Origin: Mariniflexile sp044335535
GTDB lineage: Bacteria; Bacteroidota; Bacteroidia; Flavobacteriales; Flavobacteriaceae
NCBI RefSeq assembly: GCF_044335535.1
Contig: NZ_JBIQVZ010000001.1
Location: forward strand, 62,001 to 126,000
Length of the DNA: 64,000 bases
Direction: 5' to 3'
Shown here: positions 43,931-53,200 of the stretch, piece after piece
How positions within the stretch are numbered: the first letter of the stretch is position 1
Layout of the letters: the number at the start of each line of letters is the position of its first letter
Notes under the pieces: model-generated
Seen by the model: only the letters and a program-made list of their open reading frames with translations
Told to the model about the DNA's origin: nothing
The model's database searches: none
Made by a program: the position numbers and the translations under genes

Positions 43931-45895
43931 CTAATTAACCACTATTTTATGTGTTTTGGTGTTGCCTTCATAATTTACATGAAGCAAATACATACCGCTT
44001 GATACATCCAAATCTATTTCAGAATTGGCATAAATTTTAAAGCTTTTCAATTTTCTACCATCTAAAGATAACACTTCTACAGTACTTTCATTTTTTATAC
44101 CATTAATAAAAAAAGTGCCCGCTGTAGGGTTTGGGAATATTTTAATAGAAGATGCTTTGCCATCATGCACGCTTAATGCCTGGCTCCACACTTGCCCAAC
44201 CCTATTTCCCCATAAATATTCAACCAAATCGGGGTGATCTATAAACGGGTTTCGATTGTACTGCCAAGTATAAACCACGTTGTTTCTGTTCATTTCAAAA
44301 TCGTCTGGCGGATCGTTTCTATGCCAATCCAAAAGCGTTTCTAAATCCCCAAATTGCCCTGTAATACCTTCGGGATAACCATTTACAATTTCCAATCCGT
44401 TATATCGCACTGCCATATAAAAGACACTTCGAGCCACATCGCCTTTAAACTTACCTAAAGTACCTGAAGGGCCGTTGTACTCGCCATAAAACTGGTTTCC
44501 CCTACTGCTATTCTCTGGCCCATCGGCTGCTCGTAATGCATGCGCATCGGAGTTTCCATGACGTAAAGAATCGGCTGTTGTATTCCAAAATACGTTCTTA
44601 CCATCGGCAATATCATCTAAATCGATACTCTTAAATCCGCCTCGCGAACGTGGAAATGTATGTTCTTTGTTCCATTTACCAATACTATTGGAAGTTGTTT
44701 GGTAATCCAGCTTAGCACGCCCCATTTCTTTATATACCAACCAAACCTGATTGCTATGTGCCGGGTTTTGGTCGGCTTCTTTTAAAATATCAATAACATC
44801 TGCATAAGTTTGTGCTTTTACCAGGCCTTCTTCGGCTATAATATCTTGCAGGGCTTGATGTAAAGCACTACCAAATTGTCCTTCTAAACGATTATAATAA
44901 CCTGCCGGCTGTGTACTTGCCACCATTCCATAAGTGGGATTTATAGGCGTTCCAAAAGGTGCCACTTGAAAATCATTATCAACAACCCGAATTCGTAAAT
45001 TATTATTTAATGAATAATTGGGCGATACAAGACCCGATAATTTAACAAGCATTTCTTCGTCTCCTTCGTCAAAATCATCATCAACTAACGTCATACTTGT
45101 TGAAGATGTACGCGTACCATTTAGAATGGTTATAGAGGTATTCCCTGTAAAATCTGAGGTATTAAAAGTCCCATTATTTAAGGTAATGGTAACATTCATA
45201 TCTGAGGTTAGGGCTTGTTCTGAGGTTAATACAATATCAAACGTCTCACCTTCATTATAACTCGTTTGTGCTATCGTCATTAAAATACCATTTAAAACCA
45301 CTCCACTGCCATCATTTAACTGCCTTGGTGTCGGTGATTTTACGGTATAAGTGCCATCGGTATTCCTTTGGATTGAGTTGGTATTATTGGTTGCACCTTC
45401 GCTAATTATTTGGATGCTTGGTTTAAATGCCGAAAAAATAGAAACAAATTCATTTCCATCTGATTGTGTTGTTCCATAGATTAAAACGTCAATAAGCGTA
45501 TCGTCTACATAAGCCTTTACTGGTTCTTCAAAATCTAAGTCATCAGCCTTATAAATAGCTACGGCATCTACGCCATTTTGAATACTATTTGGTGCTATAA
45601 CATATTGGGGAAACGGCGACAGGTTTGTACTACCAATTAATAGCACTCCATTAACATCAGTTTCGTAACCATCCAAGTCTAAAGCCAAATAACTTGTATG
45701 TTGCCCGTTAGTTGAGCCATTAAAAAAAACCAGCACAAATCCATCCAATGAAAAATTTGGGGTTTCGGATAATAATTCCACAAACTCCACTTCATCAATT
45801 CCGGGTGTGTCGCAATCTAATTCATTTATTACTATTTGGCTAAAACCCAATCGTGATATAAAAAAAATAAGAAATAAGAGGAGACTTACTTTCAT
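43931..45895 (-). CDS. Secreted endonuclease I family protein with T9SS signal
   Basis: A 654-residue exported nuclease. Signal peptide about 1-19; lamin-tail-like domain about 20-190 (IVINELDCDTPGIDEVEFVE); Calx-beta-like domain about 200-310; endonuclease I domain about 320-575 with the catalytic segment WNKEHTFPRSRGG and NPFIDHPDLVEYLWG. Its C-terminus (about 585-654) is a type IX secretion sorting domain (IKIFPNPTAGTFFING to HKIVVN). It probably degrades extracellular DNA for nutrients. It is a single gene. Confidence 0.93.
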   Translation of the reverse strand: MKVSLLLFLIFFISRLGFSQIVINELDCDTPGIDEVEFVELLSETPNFSLDGFVLVFFNGSTNGQHTSYLALDLDGYETDVNGVLLIGSTNLSPFPQYVIAPNSIQNGVDAVAIYKADDLDFEEPVKAYVDDTLIDVLIYGTTQSDGNEFVSIFSAFKPSIQIISEGATNNTNSIQRNTDGTYTVKSPTPRQLNDGSGVVLNGILMTIAQTSYNEGETFDIVLTSEQALTSDMNVTITLNNGTFNTSDFTGNTSITILNGTRTSSTSMTLVDDDFDEGDEEMLVKLSGLVSPNYSLNNNLRIRVVDNDFQVAPFGTPINPTYGMVASTQPAGYYNRLEGQFGSALHQALQDIIAEEGLVKAQTYADVIDILKEADQNPAHSNQVWLVYKEMGRAKLDYQTTSNSIGKWNKEHTFPRSRGGFKSIDLDDIADGKNVFWNTTADSLRHGNSDAHALRAADGPENSSRGNQFYGEYNGPSGTLGKFKGDVARSVFYMAVRYNGLEIVNGYPEGITGQFGDLETLLDWHRNDPPDDFEMNRNNVVYTWQYNRNPFIDHPDLVEYLWGNRVGQVWSQALSVHDGKASSIKIFPNPTAGTFFINGIKNESTVEVLSLDGRKLKSFKIYANSEIDLDVSSGMYLLHVNYEGNTKTHKIVVN

Positions 45896-46417
45896 AGAAA
45901 CTTTTTTTTACAAATATATCGCTCTTAAACTATTTTTAAGTTTCTATGTAAAACTTTAACTAAGCTATATACAGTTCATAAAATTATTAAACATAAAAAG
46001 ATCAAATTGATAAATCATGCCGTTTTTATAACAAACAGCCCCTTGCTTAACAAAAAAAGCTCCAAAAAAGGCCTATAAATGTTTTAAAATGAAATTAAAA
46101 ATATAATATATGATTACATTTCATAACATCATACAAGACACGTCATAAAATATTAATAGATATATCATTTTTAGACTTACATATTTGTATGCAAATTCAT
46201 AGATTTTTATAAAATTTCAGGTTTATATTTTAGTAAAAATGTACCTTCAATGAACATTGATGTTATTAAACTATTTACTAACCTTAAAAAACCTAAAATG
46301 ATGATAACACTTGCCAAACTTATAATCGTTATTATACTTTCGATTATATAAGACAACAAACGTAAAACTTAGTCTAGAATAAGTTTTACTATTTTTGTTT
46401 TCTGAAGTATTTTAAAA
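45896..46417. other. Intergenic region of about 520 bases
   Basis: AT-rich, with no strong hairpin. It includes a possible 33-residue membrane peptide at 46250-46351, listed separately. The upstream part probably holds the endonuclease promoter. Confidence 0.4.
46250..46351 (+). CDS. Doubtful 33-residue hydrophobic peptide
   Basis: The frame starts MNIDVIKLFTNLKKPKMM and ends in a hydrophobic helix LIIVIILSII. It could be a small membrane peptide, but the sequence is AT-rich and chance is possible. Confidence 0.25.
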   Translation: MNIDVIKLFTNLKKPKMMITLAKLIIVIILSII

Positions 46418-46570
46418 ATGAAAAAGCAAGTATTCAAATTTTTAGCAAAGGTTAATAAACTGATACTACCCAGTTATTCTAAAAAACAATTGGATTTAAC
46501 TAAAGCAACCAAGTTGCAAATGGCAATTATTGGGTGGAGATGGTTTGTAACAAAAAATGCATTGGATTGA
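46418..46570 (+). CDS. Conserved 50-residue flavobacterial protein
   Basis: The frame MKKQVFKFLAKVNKLILPSY then SKKQLDLTKATKLQ and GWRWFVTKNALD matches, from memory, a small protein family common in Flavobacteriaceae and sometimes mislabelled SsrA-binding protein. It is basic, with an amphipathic N-terminus. The frame is clear, with a start preceded by TTTTAAAA. The function is unknown. Confidence 0.7.
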   Translation: MKKQVFKFLAKVNKLILPSYSKKQLDLTKATKLQMAIIGWRWFVTKNALD

Positions 46571-46582
46571 TTTTATTATATA

Positions 46583-46640
46583 GAACTCATCTTAACTTTT
46601 TTCAATTGGCTCCAAAATGATCCTTTTATAATGTGATATT
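46583..46640. repeat. Dispersed palindromic repeat, copy D (partial)
   Basis: GAACTCATCTTAACTTTTTTCAA followed by TTGGCTCCAAAATGATCC matches the left half of copies A and B. The right arm is missing, so the copy is truncated just before the P-type ATPase stop codon. Confidence 0.65.
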
Positions 46641-46644
46641 TTAA

Positions 46645-48594
46645 CTAACCCCAATTCATCCGCTGTAATCTAACTGCATTCAATATGGCTAACAATGCCA
46701 CACCTACATCTGCAAAAACCGCTTCCCACATGGTGGCTAAACCACATGCTCCTAAAATCAATACAATTACTTTAACTCCAAATGCCAATATAATATTTTG
46801 CCAAACGATCTTACGCGTAGAACGACCTATTTTTATGGCTTTTATAACTTTTGAAGGTTGGTCGGTTTGAATAATCACATCTGCGGCTTCAATAGCAACA
46901 TCACTTCCTAAACCTCCCATGGCAATACCAACATCGCTTGCTGCCAAAACAGGCGCATCATTAATGCCATCACCAATAAAAGCTATTTTATTTGCTGGAT
47001 TTTGTTTTAAGATTTCTACTTCATTAAATTTGTCTTCTGGTAATAATCCACCTTTTGCTTTTTCAATACCTAATTGGGAAGCTACTCGTTGGGTAATGGA
47101 ATCTTTATCTCCAGAAAGCATCATAATGTTTTTAATGCCTACTTTATGAAGCGCCATAATCGTTTCTTTTGCATCTTCTTTTAACTCATCCGCAATAACA
47201 ACATAGCCTGCAAATTTAGTATCGATGGCCACCAAAGCAATAGATTCTACAATGGATTCTATTTCATTGGACACCTCTATATTGTTTGAAACCATTAAAT
47301 CCTTATTTCCAACTAAAACTGACCTGCCATTTACTTTGCCTTTCAATCCTTTACCTGCAATTTCAGTAACGTTTTGGGCCTTAAATTCATTGTCTTTTTC
47401 TTTATATTCCAAAATGGCTTGTGCTATGGGATGGGTAGATTGTGCTTCCATAGCCAATAGGTAATTCATGAATTCTTTTTCTTCCCAACCAAACGTTTTG
47501 ATTTCTTTTATTCTGAAAACGCCTTTAGTAACAGTTCCTGTTTTGTCCATTACCAAGGTATTTATTTTAGTCATGGCATCAAGAAAAGAAGCTCCTTTAA
47601 ACAAAATCCCATTTTTTGAAGCAGCTCCCAAGCCTCCAAAATACCCAAGTGGAATGGAAATCACCAAAGCACAAGGACAGGAGATTACTAAGAAAATTAA
47701 GGCTCTATACAGCCAATCCCTAAAGACATAATCTTCTACAAAAAAGTACGGTAACAGTGTGACTCCAACAGCTAAAAACACGACAATGGGTGTATAAATA
47801 CGTGCAAACTGCCTTATGAATAATTCTGTTTTCGATTTACGAGCCATGGCGTTCTGTACCATTTCGAGAATACGGGCTATGGAACTGTCTTTAAACGCTT
47901 TGGTAGTTTCTATTTCGATAACACCATCAAGGTTAATGCTTCCTGCGAATACCTTATCGCCCTTAGCAATGGTATCGGGTTTGCTTTCACCTGTTAAGGC
48001 TGCAGTATTAAAAGACCCTTTTTCAGAAAGTAAGACACCATCTAAAGGCACCTTTTCACCCACACGTATTTGTATTTTTTCACCAATGTTCACATCTTCT
48101 GGCGATATACTTATATAATCATCATTTCGAAACACATTGGCTGCTTTTGGTCTTACATCGAGTAAGTCTTTAATATTTCCTTTGGCTTTTTTTACTGCTG
48201 CATTTTGGAACAATTCACCTACGGCATAGAATAACATTACCGCTACACCTTCTGGGTATTCCCCAATTACAAAAGCACCTATGGTAGCAATTGACATTAA
48301 AAAGAACTCTGTAAACACATTGCCTTTTTTAATACTTTCCCATCCTTCTTTTACTACAGGTAAGCCAACTGGCAAATAGGCAAAAATGTACCATACGATG
48401 CGAGACCAATCTTTAAAAAACGAGACATCAAAATAATCTAAAGCGATACCCGTCATAAGCATTGTAAAACTTATGATTGCAGGCATATAAGCTCTTAGCC
48501 TATTGGATTTGCCTCTATCGACATAATCGCCGCCCTGACCATGTTCGTCTTTTTTATTTTGTATATCTCTTAGATTGACGCTCTTTTTTTTCAT
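46645..48594 (-). CDS. Zn/Cd/Pb-exporting P1B-type ATPase
   Basis: A 649-residue heavy-metal pump (ZntA/CadA-like). The membrane Cys pair is SCPCAL, the phosphorylated Asp is in MDKTGTVTKG, the actuator motif is TGES, and HPxA is seen in THPIAQAI. Spans 7-8 hold FGVKVIVL and ADVGVALLAILNAVRL, with Lys and Asp as in Zn2+/Cd2+/Pb2+ pumps. No N-terminal HMA domain is present; a His/Gly-containing leader (GHGGDY) remains. It is the last gene of the metal block, downstream of the Fur-family regulator. Confidence 0.95.
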   Translation of the reverse strand: MKKKSVNLRDIQNKKDEHGQGGDYVDRGKSNRLRAYMPAIISFTMLMTGIALDYFDVSFFKDWSRIVWYIFAYLPVGLPVVKEGWESIKKGNVFTEFFLMSIATIGAFVIGEYPEGVAVMLFYAVGELFQNAAVKKAKGNIKDLLDVRPKAANVFRNDDYISISPEDVNIGEKIQIRVGEKVPLDGVLLSEKGSFNTAALTGESKPDTIAKGDKVFAGSINLDGVIEIETTKAFKDSSIARILEMVQNAMARKSKTELFIRQFARIYTPIVVFLAVGVTLLPYFFVEDYVFRDWLYRALIFLVISCPCALVISIPLGYFGGLGAASKNGILFKGASFLDAMTKINTLVMDKTGTVTKGVFRIKEIKTFGWEEKEFMNYLLAMEAQSTHPIAQAILEYKEKDNEFKAQNVTEIAGKGLKGKVNGRSVLVGNKDLMVSNNIEVSNEIESIVESIALVAIDTKFAGYVVIADELKEDAKETIMALHKVGIKNIMMLSGDKDSITQRVASQLGIEKAKGGLLPEDKFNEVEILKQNPANKIAFIGDGINDAPVLAASDVGIAMGGLGSDVAIEAADVIIQTDQPSKVIKAIKIGRSTRKIVWQNIILAFGVKVIVLILGACGLATMWEAVFADVGVALLAILNAVRLQRMNWG

Positions 48595-48649
48595 TGTTCT
48601 GTTTTATAAATAACAAAGATGCCATTAATAAGGACGCAATGGAAGTGCA

Positions 48650-49066
48650 TTATTGCCCACTACATTTATCACAAATGCCTTTTACCACCAAGTTTATATT
48701 TTCTGAAATAAAGCCATCTGGGACTTTTATTTGAGGGATTTTATGATCGGTCAAGCAGATGGTTTCATTGCAGTTATTACAGTGGAAATGCAGGTGCAGG
48801 TCGGTTTCAATCTCATAATTACAATCATGTTCACACAGCGCATATTTAATAATCCCTGTGCCATCGTCTATTTGATGCACAATAGCATTTTCTTCAAAAG
48901 TTTTCATAGTTCTGTACAGGGTCGTCCTATCTGCTTTTGCGAAAGCATTTTCAATATCGGTCAAGGTTACAGCGATCTGCTTTTTTGACAAAAACTTATA
49001 AATTAATAAGCGCATTGCGGTAACCCGAATGTTTTTTGATTCTAATAGGTGTTCTATGGTTTCCAT
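48650..49066 (-). CDS. Fur-family metal-responsive regulator
   Basis: About 138 residues starting METIEHLLES at 49066. A longer frame to 49189 would overlap the adaptor gene by about 115 bases and encodes an implausible Arg/Cys-rich leader. The winged helix is followed by the His-rich dimer domain (HDCNYEIETDLHLHFHC) and two CxxC pairs, CNNC and CDKC, for structural zinc. It probably controls the adjacent efflux genes in response to zinc. It starts 8 bases after the adaptor stop. Confidence 0.92.
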   Translation of the reverse strand: METIEHLLESKNIRVTAMRLLIYKFLSKKQIAVTLTDIENAFAKADRTTLYRTMKTFEENAIVHQIDDGTGIIKYALCEHDCNYEIETDLHLHFHCNNCNETICLTDHKIPQIKVPDGFISENINLVVKGICDKCSGQ

Positions 49067-49074
49067 AGTTAATG

Positions 49075-50283
49075 TTAATGTTCGTGTTCTGCTTCGCCTT
49101 TCTTCATTTCTGCAATGAGGTAATAGGCATTGTTGTAGGCAAATGCCGTATGAGGTTTTGGGTCTTCTAAAAATTGAATCGCAACCCAATTACCATCTTT
49201 AGCACCCAGAATAACTTCAACAGGCGAGAACGACCAATCGTCATTTTCTTTTTCTGCTGAAAACACATAAAACCGATCGCCATCTTTTACAATGGCACTT
49301 TCCGGTAATGCTAAGGTTTGTATATTATCTACTTGAATTCTACCCTGAATATACATCCCAGGAATTAAATGGCCTGTTTTGTTTTCAATTTCAGCGTGTA
49401 CATGAACCGCTTTCGGATTGTCTTCAAAGGTTTTACTAACCGAATAGATTTCTGCTGTAAGTTCAGTGTTTGGCACAGACTGTACTGTAAACGTTACTTT
49501 TTGACCTTCCTTTACTTTATATACATCTTTTTCAAACACCATAACATCGGCGTGAACGTGGTGTGTATTTACAATCTCAAACAACTCGGTTTGTGGTTCA
49601 ACATACTGCCCTGTTTTTACTTCAACTTTTTGTACAAAGCCCTCTATAGGGGTACGTAAAGCAATGCGTTGTGCTATAACACCATTTTGGACAGACGCTG
49701 TATTGATATTTAGTATTTTTAGTTGCGCCTCCAGTCCATTTACCATAGCTTTTGAGGCATCATATTCTGCTTCTGCCTTTTGAAAATTGGCGCCAGAACC
49801 CACACCTGCATCATACAATTTTTGTTGACGTTCATAATTTTTCTTTAAAAAATTACTATGGCTACAGGCATTTAAATAATCGGTTTGCATTTGTATAATA
49901 CTGGGATGCGAAAGATAAGCCACTATCTGACCTTTAGCAACCTTATCCCCTTCAATAACGGCAATAGATACCACATTTGCACCAACAACGGTCGTGATGG
50001 CAGCTTCATTTTGTGGAGGAACTTCCAACGTGCCATTAGCTTCAACATAACCACTCATATGGCGTAACGCAAGCGTGTCTATCTTTATTTTAAGTGCTTC
50101 AAACTGTTGATTTGTAAGCATTACGTCGTCGTCTTCGTGCTCAACTTCTTCTTTTTCAGTTGTTTTGACTTCTTCATTATGGGAATATCCATCGCTATGA
50201 GTATGGTTCTCCTTATTTCCACAAGCTAAAACCATTAGTGATAAGTAAAATATCGTTAAAAATTTATAGTTTATATGTTTCAT
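49075..50283 (-). CDS. RND efflux periplasmic adaptor (CzcB/CusB-like)
   Basis: A 402-residue membrane-fusion lipoprotein (lipobox LAC, Cys21). A His/Glu/Asp-rich stretch follows (NHTHSDGYSHNEE), then barrel-sandwich, alpha-hairpin and beta-barrel domains (GVIAQRIALRTPIEGFVQKV, GQYVEPQTELFEIV). The C-terminus ends AEHEH. The His-rich ends probably bind metal before handing it to the pump. The stop of the pump gene lies 2 bases upstream, so both are in one operon. Confidence 0.93.
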   Translation of the reverse strand: MKHINYKFLTIFYLSLMVLACGNKENHTHSDGYSHNEEVKTTEKEEVEHEDDDVMLTNQQFEALKIKIDTLALRHMSGYVEANGTLEVPPQNEAAITTVVGANVVSIAVIEGDKVAKGQIVAYLSHPSIIQMQTDYLNACSHSNFLKKNYERQQKLYDAGVGSGANFQKAEAEYDASKAMVNGLEAQLKILNINTASVQNGVIAQRIALRTPIEGFVQKVEVKTGQYVEPQTELFEIVNTHHVHADVMVFEKDVYKVKEGQKVTFTVQSVPNTELTAEIYSVSKTFEDNPKAVHVHAEIENKTGHLIPGMYIQGRIQVDNIQTLALPESAIVKDGDRFYVFSAEKENDDWSFSPVEVILGAKDGNWVAIQFLEDPKPHTAFAYNNAYYLIAEMKKGEAEHEH

Positions 50284-50285
50284 TA

Positions 50286-53200
50286 TTATTGATTAAAATA
50301 GTGTAAGTAAAATGTGCTGGCTAAATAATTCATTAAGGCTTCTTGAGCTTCCAATTCAGATTGAATCGCTTCTTTCACCAGTTGGGTAAAGGTGGCATAA
50401 TCTATTTCACCTTCTTTGTATGCCAATAAAGCTCCTGCTTTTTGGTCTTTGGTTACTGGTAATACCTCATTTTTATAAAACTCCCAAGAGGTTTTCCATT
50501 TACTGTAATTTTCTTTGGCCTGTATAAATTGTGATTGTATTTCTTGCTTTTGAAACTGTAATTGGGATGCCGCAATTTCCTTATCGATTTTTGCCGTTCT
50601 TATCTCTGCTTTAGTTATACCAGATAAAAATGGAATAGATATGCCTGCTTGATAACTGTAAAATCCTGAATTACCCCCTACTTTTTGCAAACCTCCTTGC
50701 AGATTCAATTTGGGCAAATTATCTGTTTTTGCCGCTTTATAATTGGCTTCGGCTTCATTTACTCTAATCTGTGAAAAACTGTATAATGGATGTGTTTCGA
50801 TATTGAATTCCTTTTTGTTGACCTCTAAATCTTCAAACTCATTTGAGACGGTATAAAATTCGTCAGAAACCAACCAAAGATTCAGCTGCTGTAAAGCAAT
50901 CATATAATCACTATAGGCTTGCGCTTTTTTATTCTGAATTTGAAATGCTTGATTTTTAGCTGCCGAATATTCTAACTTGGAAATGGCTTCCACTTCATAG
51001 TTCAACGTGACTGCTTGCTCAAAGTTGGCATAAATAGTATCCAATTCTTTATACAAATTGTATTGTTGTTTCATTTGATAGCATTTTGCCCAAGCCTTCT
51101 TAACTTCCAATTCCAGTTCTAATTCCGACAGTTGATAGGCTTTTTGTGCTAATTGAATGCGTCGTTCCTGTAAGTGTTTTTTAGCCCCAATCCCAAATAT
51201 ATTTATATTTGATTGTCCCATACCAATGGTGGTATAAACACCTGTTTCATTATTGATTTCTTCGCCGCTTGTGAAAATTTGAGTAGTGCCAAAGTCATAA
51301 GCAGTCGCTTTTAATCGCTCTTGTTTTTCAATTTCCAACTGTTTTTGTTTTAACAATGGGTACTTATTTTTTGAGAGTGACACAGCTTCTTGTAAGCTTA
51401 TCTCTGGGAGCGTATCGGTTTTTTGCTGTGCGTTGCTATACTTAGGAAAAGCTAGCATTAATACTAATATCGTTGTGGCTGTCACCATCTTTTTGTTCAC
51501 TTTAAGAGTAAAAGATTTGCGCTCTACCCAATGGTATAGTATCGGCAACACAAAAAGTGTCAACAACGTCGAAGTCAACAAACCACCAATGACTACAGTT
51601 GCTAAAGGACGTTGTACTTCTGCGCCTGCCGATGCTGAAACTGCCATTGGCAAAAACCCTAACACATCGGTTAAAGCGGTAAGCATAATGGGTCTGATTC
51701 TTCGTTTCGTCCCTTCTATAATACGGTCCTTAAGGTTGGTCACACCTTCTTCTTTTAATTCGTTGAGACCGCTAATCATAACCAAACCATTTAAAACCGC
51801 CACACCAAACAGTACAATAAACCCAACACCAGCCGAAATACTAAAAGGCATGTCCCGAAGCCATAAGGCAAAAACACCACCAATAGTTGCCATAGGGATT
51901 GCTATGTAAATCATAAGGGTTTGTGGCAACGATTTTAGTGCAAAATAAATGAGTATAAAAATGAGCAATAACGCCAATGGAACAACAGTTTGAAGACGAT
52001 TGCTGGCACGCTCTAAATTCTCAAAAGCACCGCCATAACGGATAAAATACCCTGATGGTAGCTCTAATTGTGCATCTAACTTTGATTTAATTTCGGTGAC
52101 CAATGATTTTACATCACGACCTCTTACATTAATCCCAACATAGGTCCTACGGTTGGTATTGTCCCTACTAATCTGCATCGGCCCTGCTTTATAGGATATG
52201 TCTGCAATTTCGCGAAGCGGAATTTGAGCACCAGTGGGCAAACTAATATATAGGTTTTGAACATCGGATATATCTTCACGGTTTTGCGCATTTAAGCGGA
52301 CCATTAAATCAAAGCGTTTTTCACCTTCAAAAATAACTCCTGCATGGCCTCCAGCAAAAGCCGATTGCACGGTTTTATTTAAGGTATTAATCTGTAGACC
52401 GTATTGGGCCAGTTTGTTCCGATTGTATGTAATGGTCATTTGTGGTAAGCCTGTAGTGGCTTCGGCTTTCATATCACCAATACCTTCTGTACCTGCGATT
52501 ATTTTTGATATTTCTTCAGCTTTTTGCGAAAGCACATCAATATCCTCTCCATAAAGTTTTATGGCAATGTCCTCTCTAACGCCTTCAAGCAATTCATTAA
52601 AACGCATTTCAATAGGTTGAGTAAACTCATAATTAACACCTGGGATTATTTCAACCGCTTCTTTTATTTTTTCTATCAACTCATCTTTTGAATCGACTGT
52701 TGTCCATTCGCTTTTTGGTTTCAGAATTACAAAAACATCGGCAAGATCCATAGGCATGGGGTCTGTTGGTATTTCGGCAACGCCAATACGACTTACAACT
52801 TTTTCCACTTCTGGAAATTTGGCTATTACAATTTGTTCTATTTTGGTCGTAGTTTCAATGGTTTCGGTAAGTGAGCTCCCTGGTTTTAAAATGGCGTGAA
52901 ATGCAATATCGCCTTCATCGAGTTGTGGTATAAATTCGCCTCCCATTTTGGTGAACATAAAAACCGTAATAGAAAACAAAATCACTGCAATGCCAATAAT
53001 CCATTTTCCCTTTTGTAAAGCTTTTTCCAATAATGGCCGATATTTAGCTTCTACCCAATGCACAACTGTATCACCATAGGATTGTTTATCATTTTTGGGG
53101 GCTCTTAATATCAAGGCCGACATCATTGGCACATAGGTAAGGCAGAGAATCATGGCGCCAATCATGGCAAAAATAAAGGTCAGTGCCATAGGTTTAAACA

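Noticed and set aside
49067..49189. N-terminal extension of the Fur-family regulator
   Set aside because: It overlaps the adaptor coding sequence and gives an Arg/Cys-rich leader unlike any Fur protein. The ATG at 49066 gives the normal start.
51433..51909. Plus-strand frame of 158 residues
   Set aside because: It lies entirely within the RND pump gene on the opposite strand and has no independent signals.
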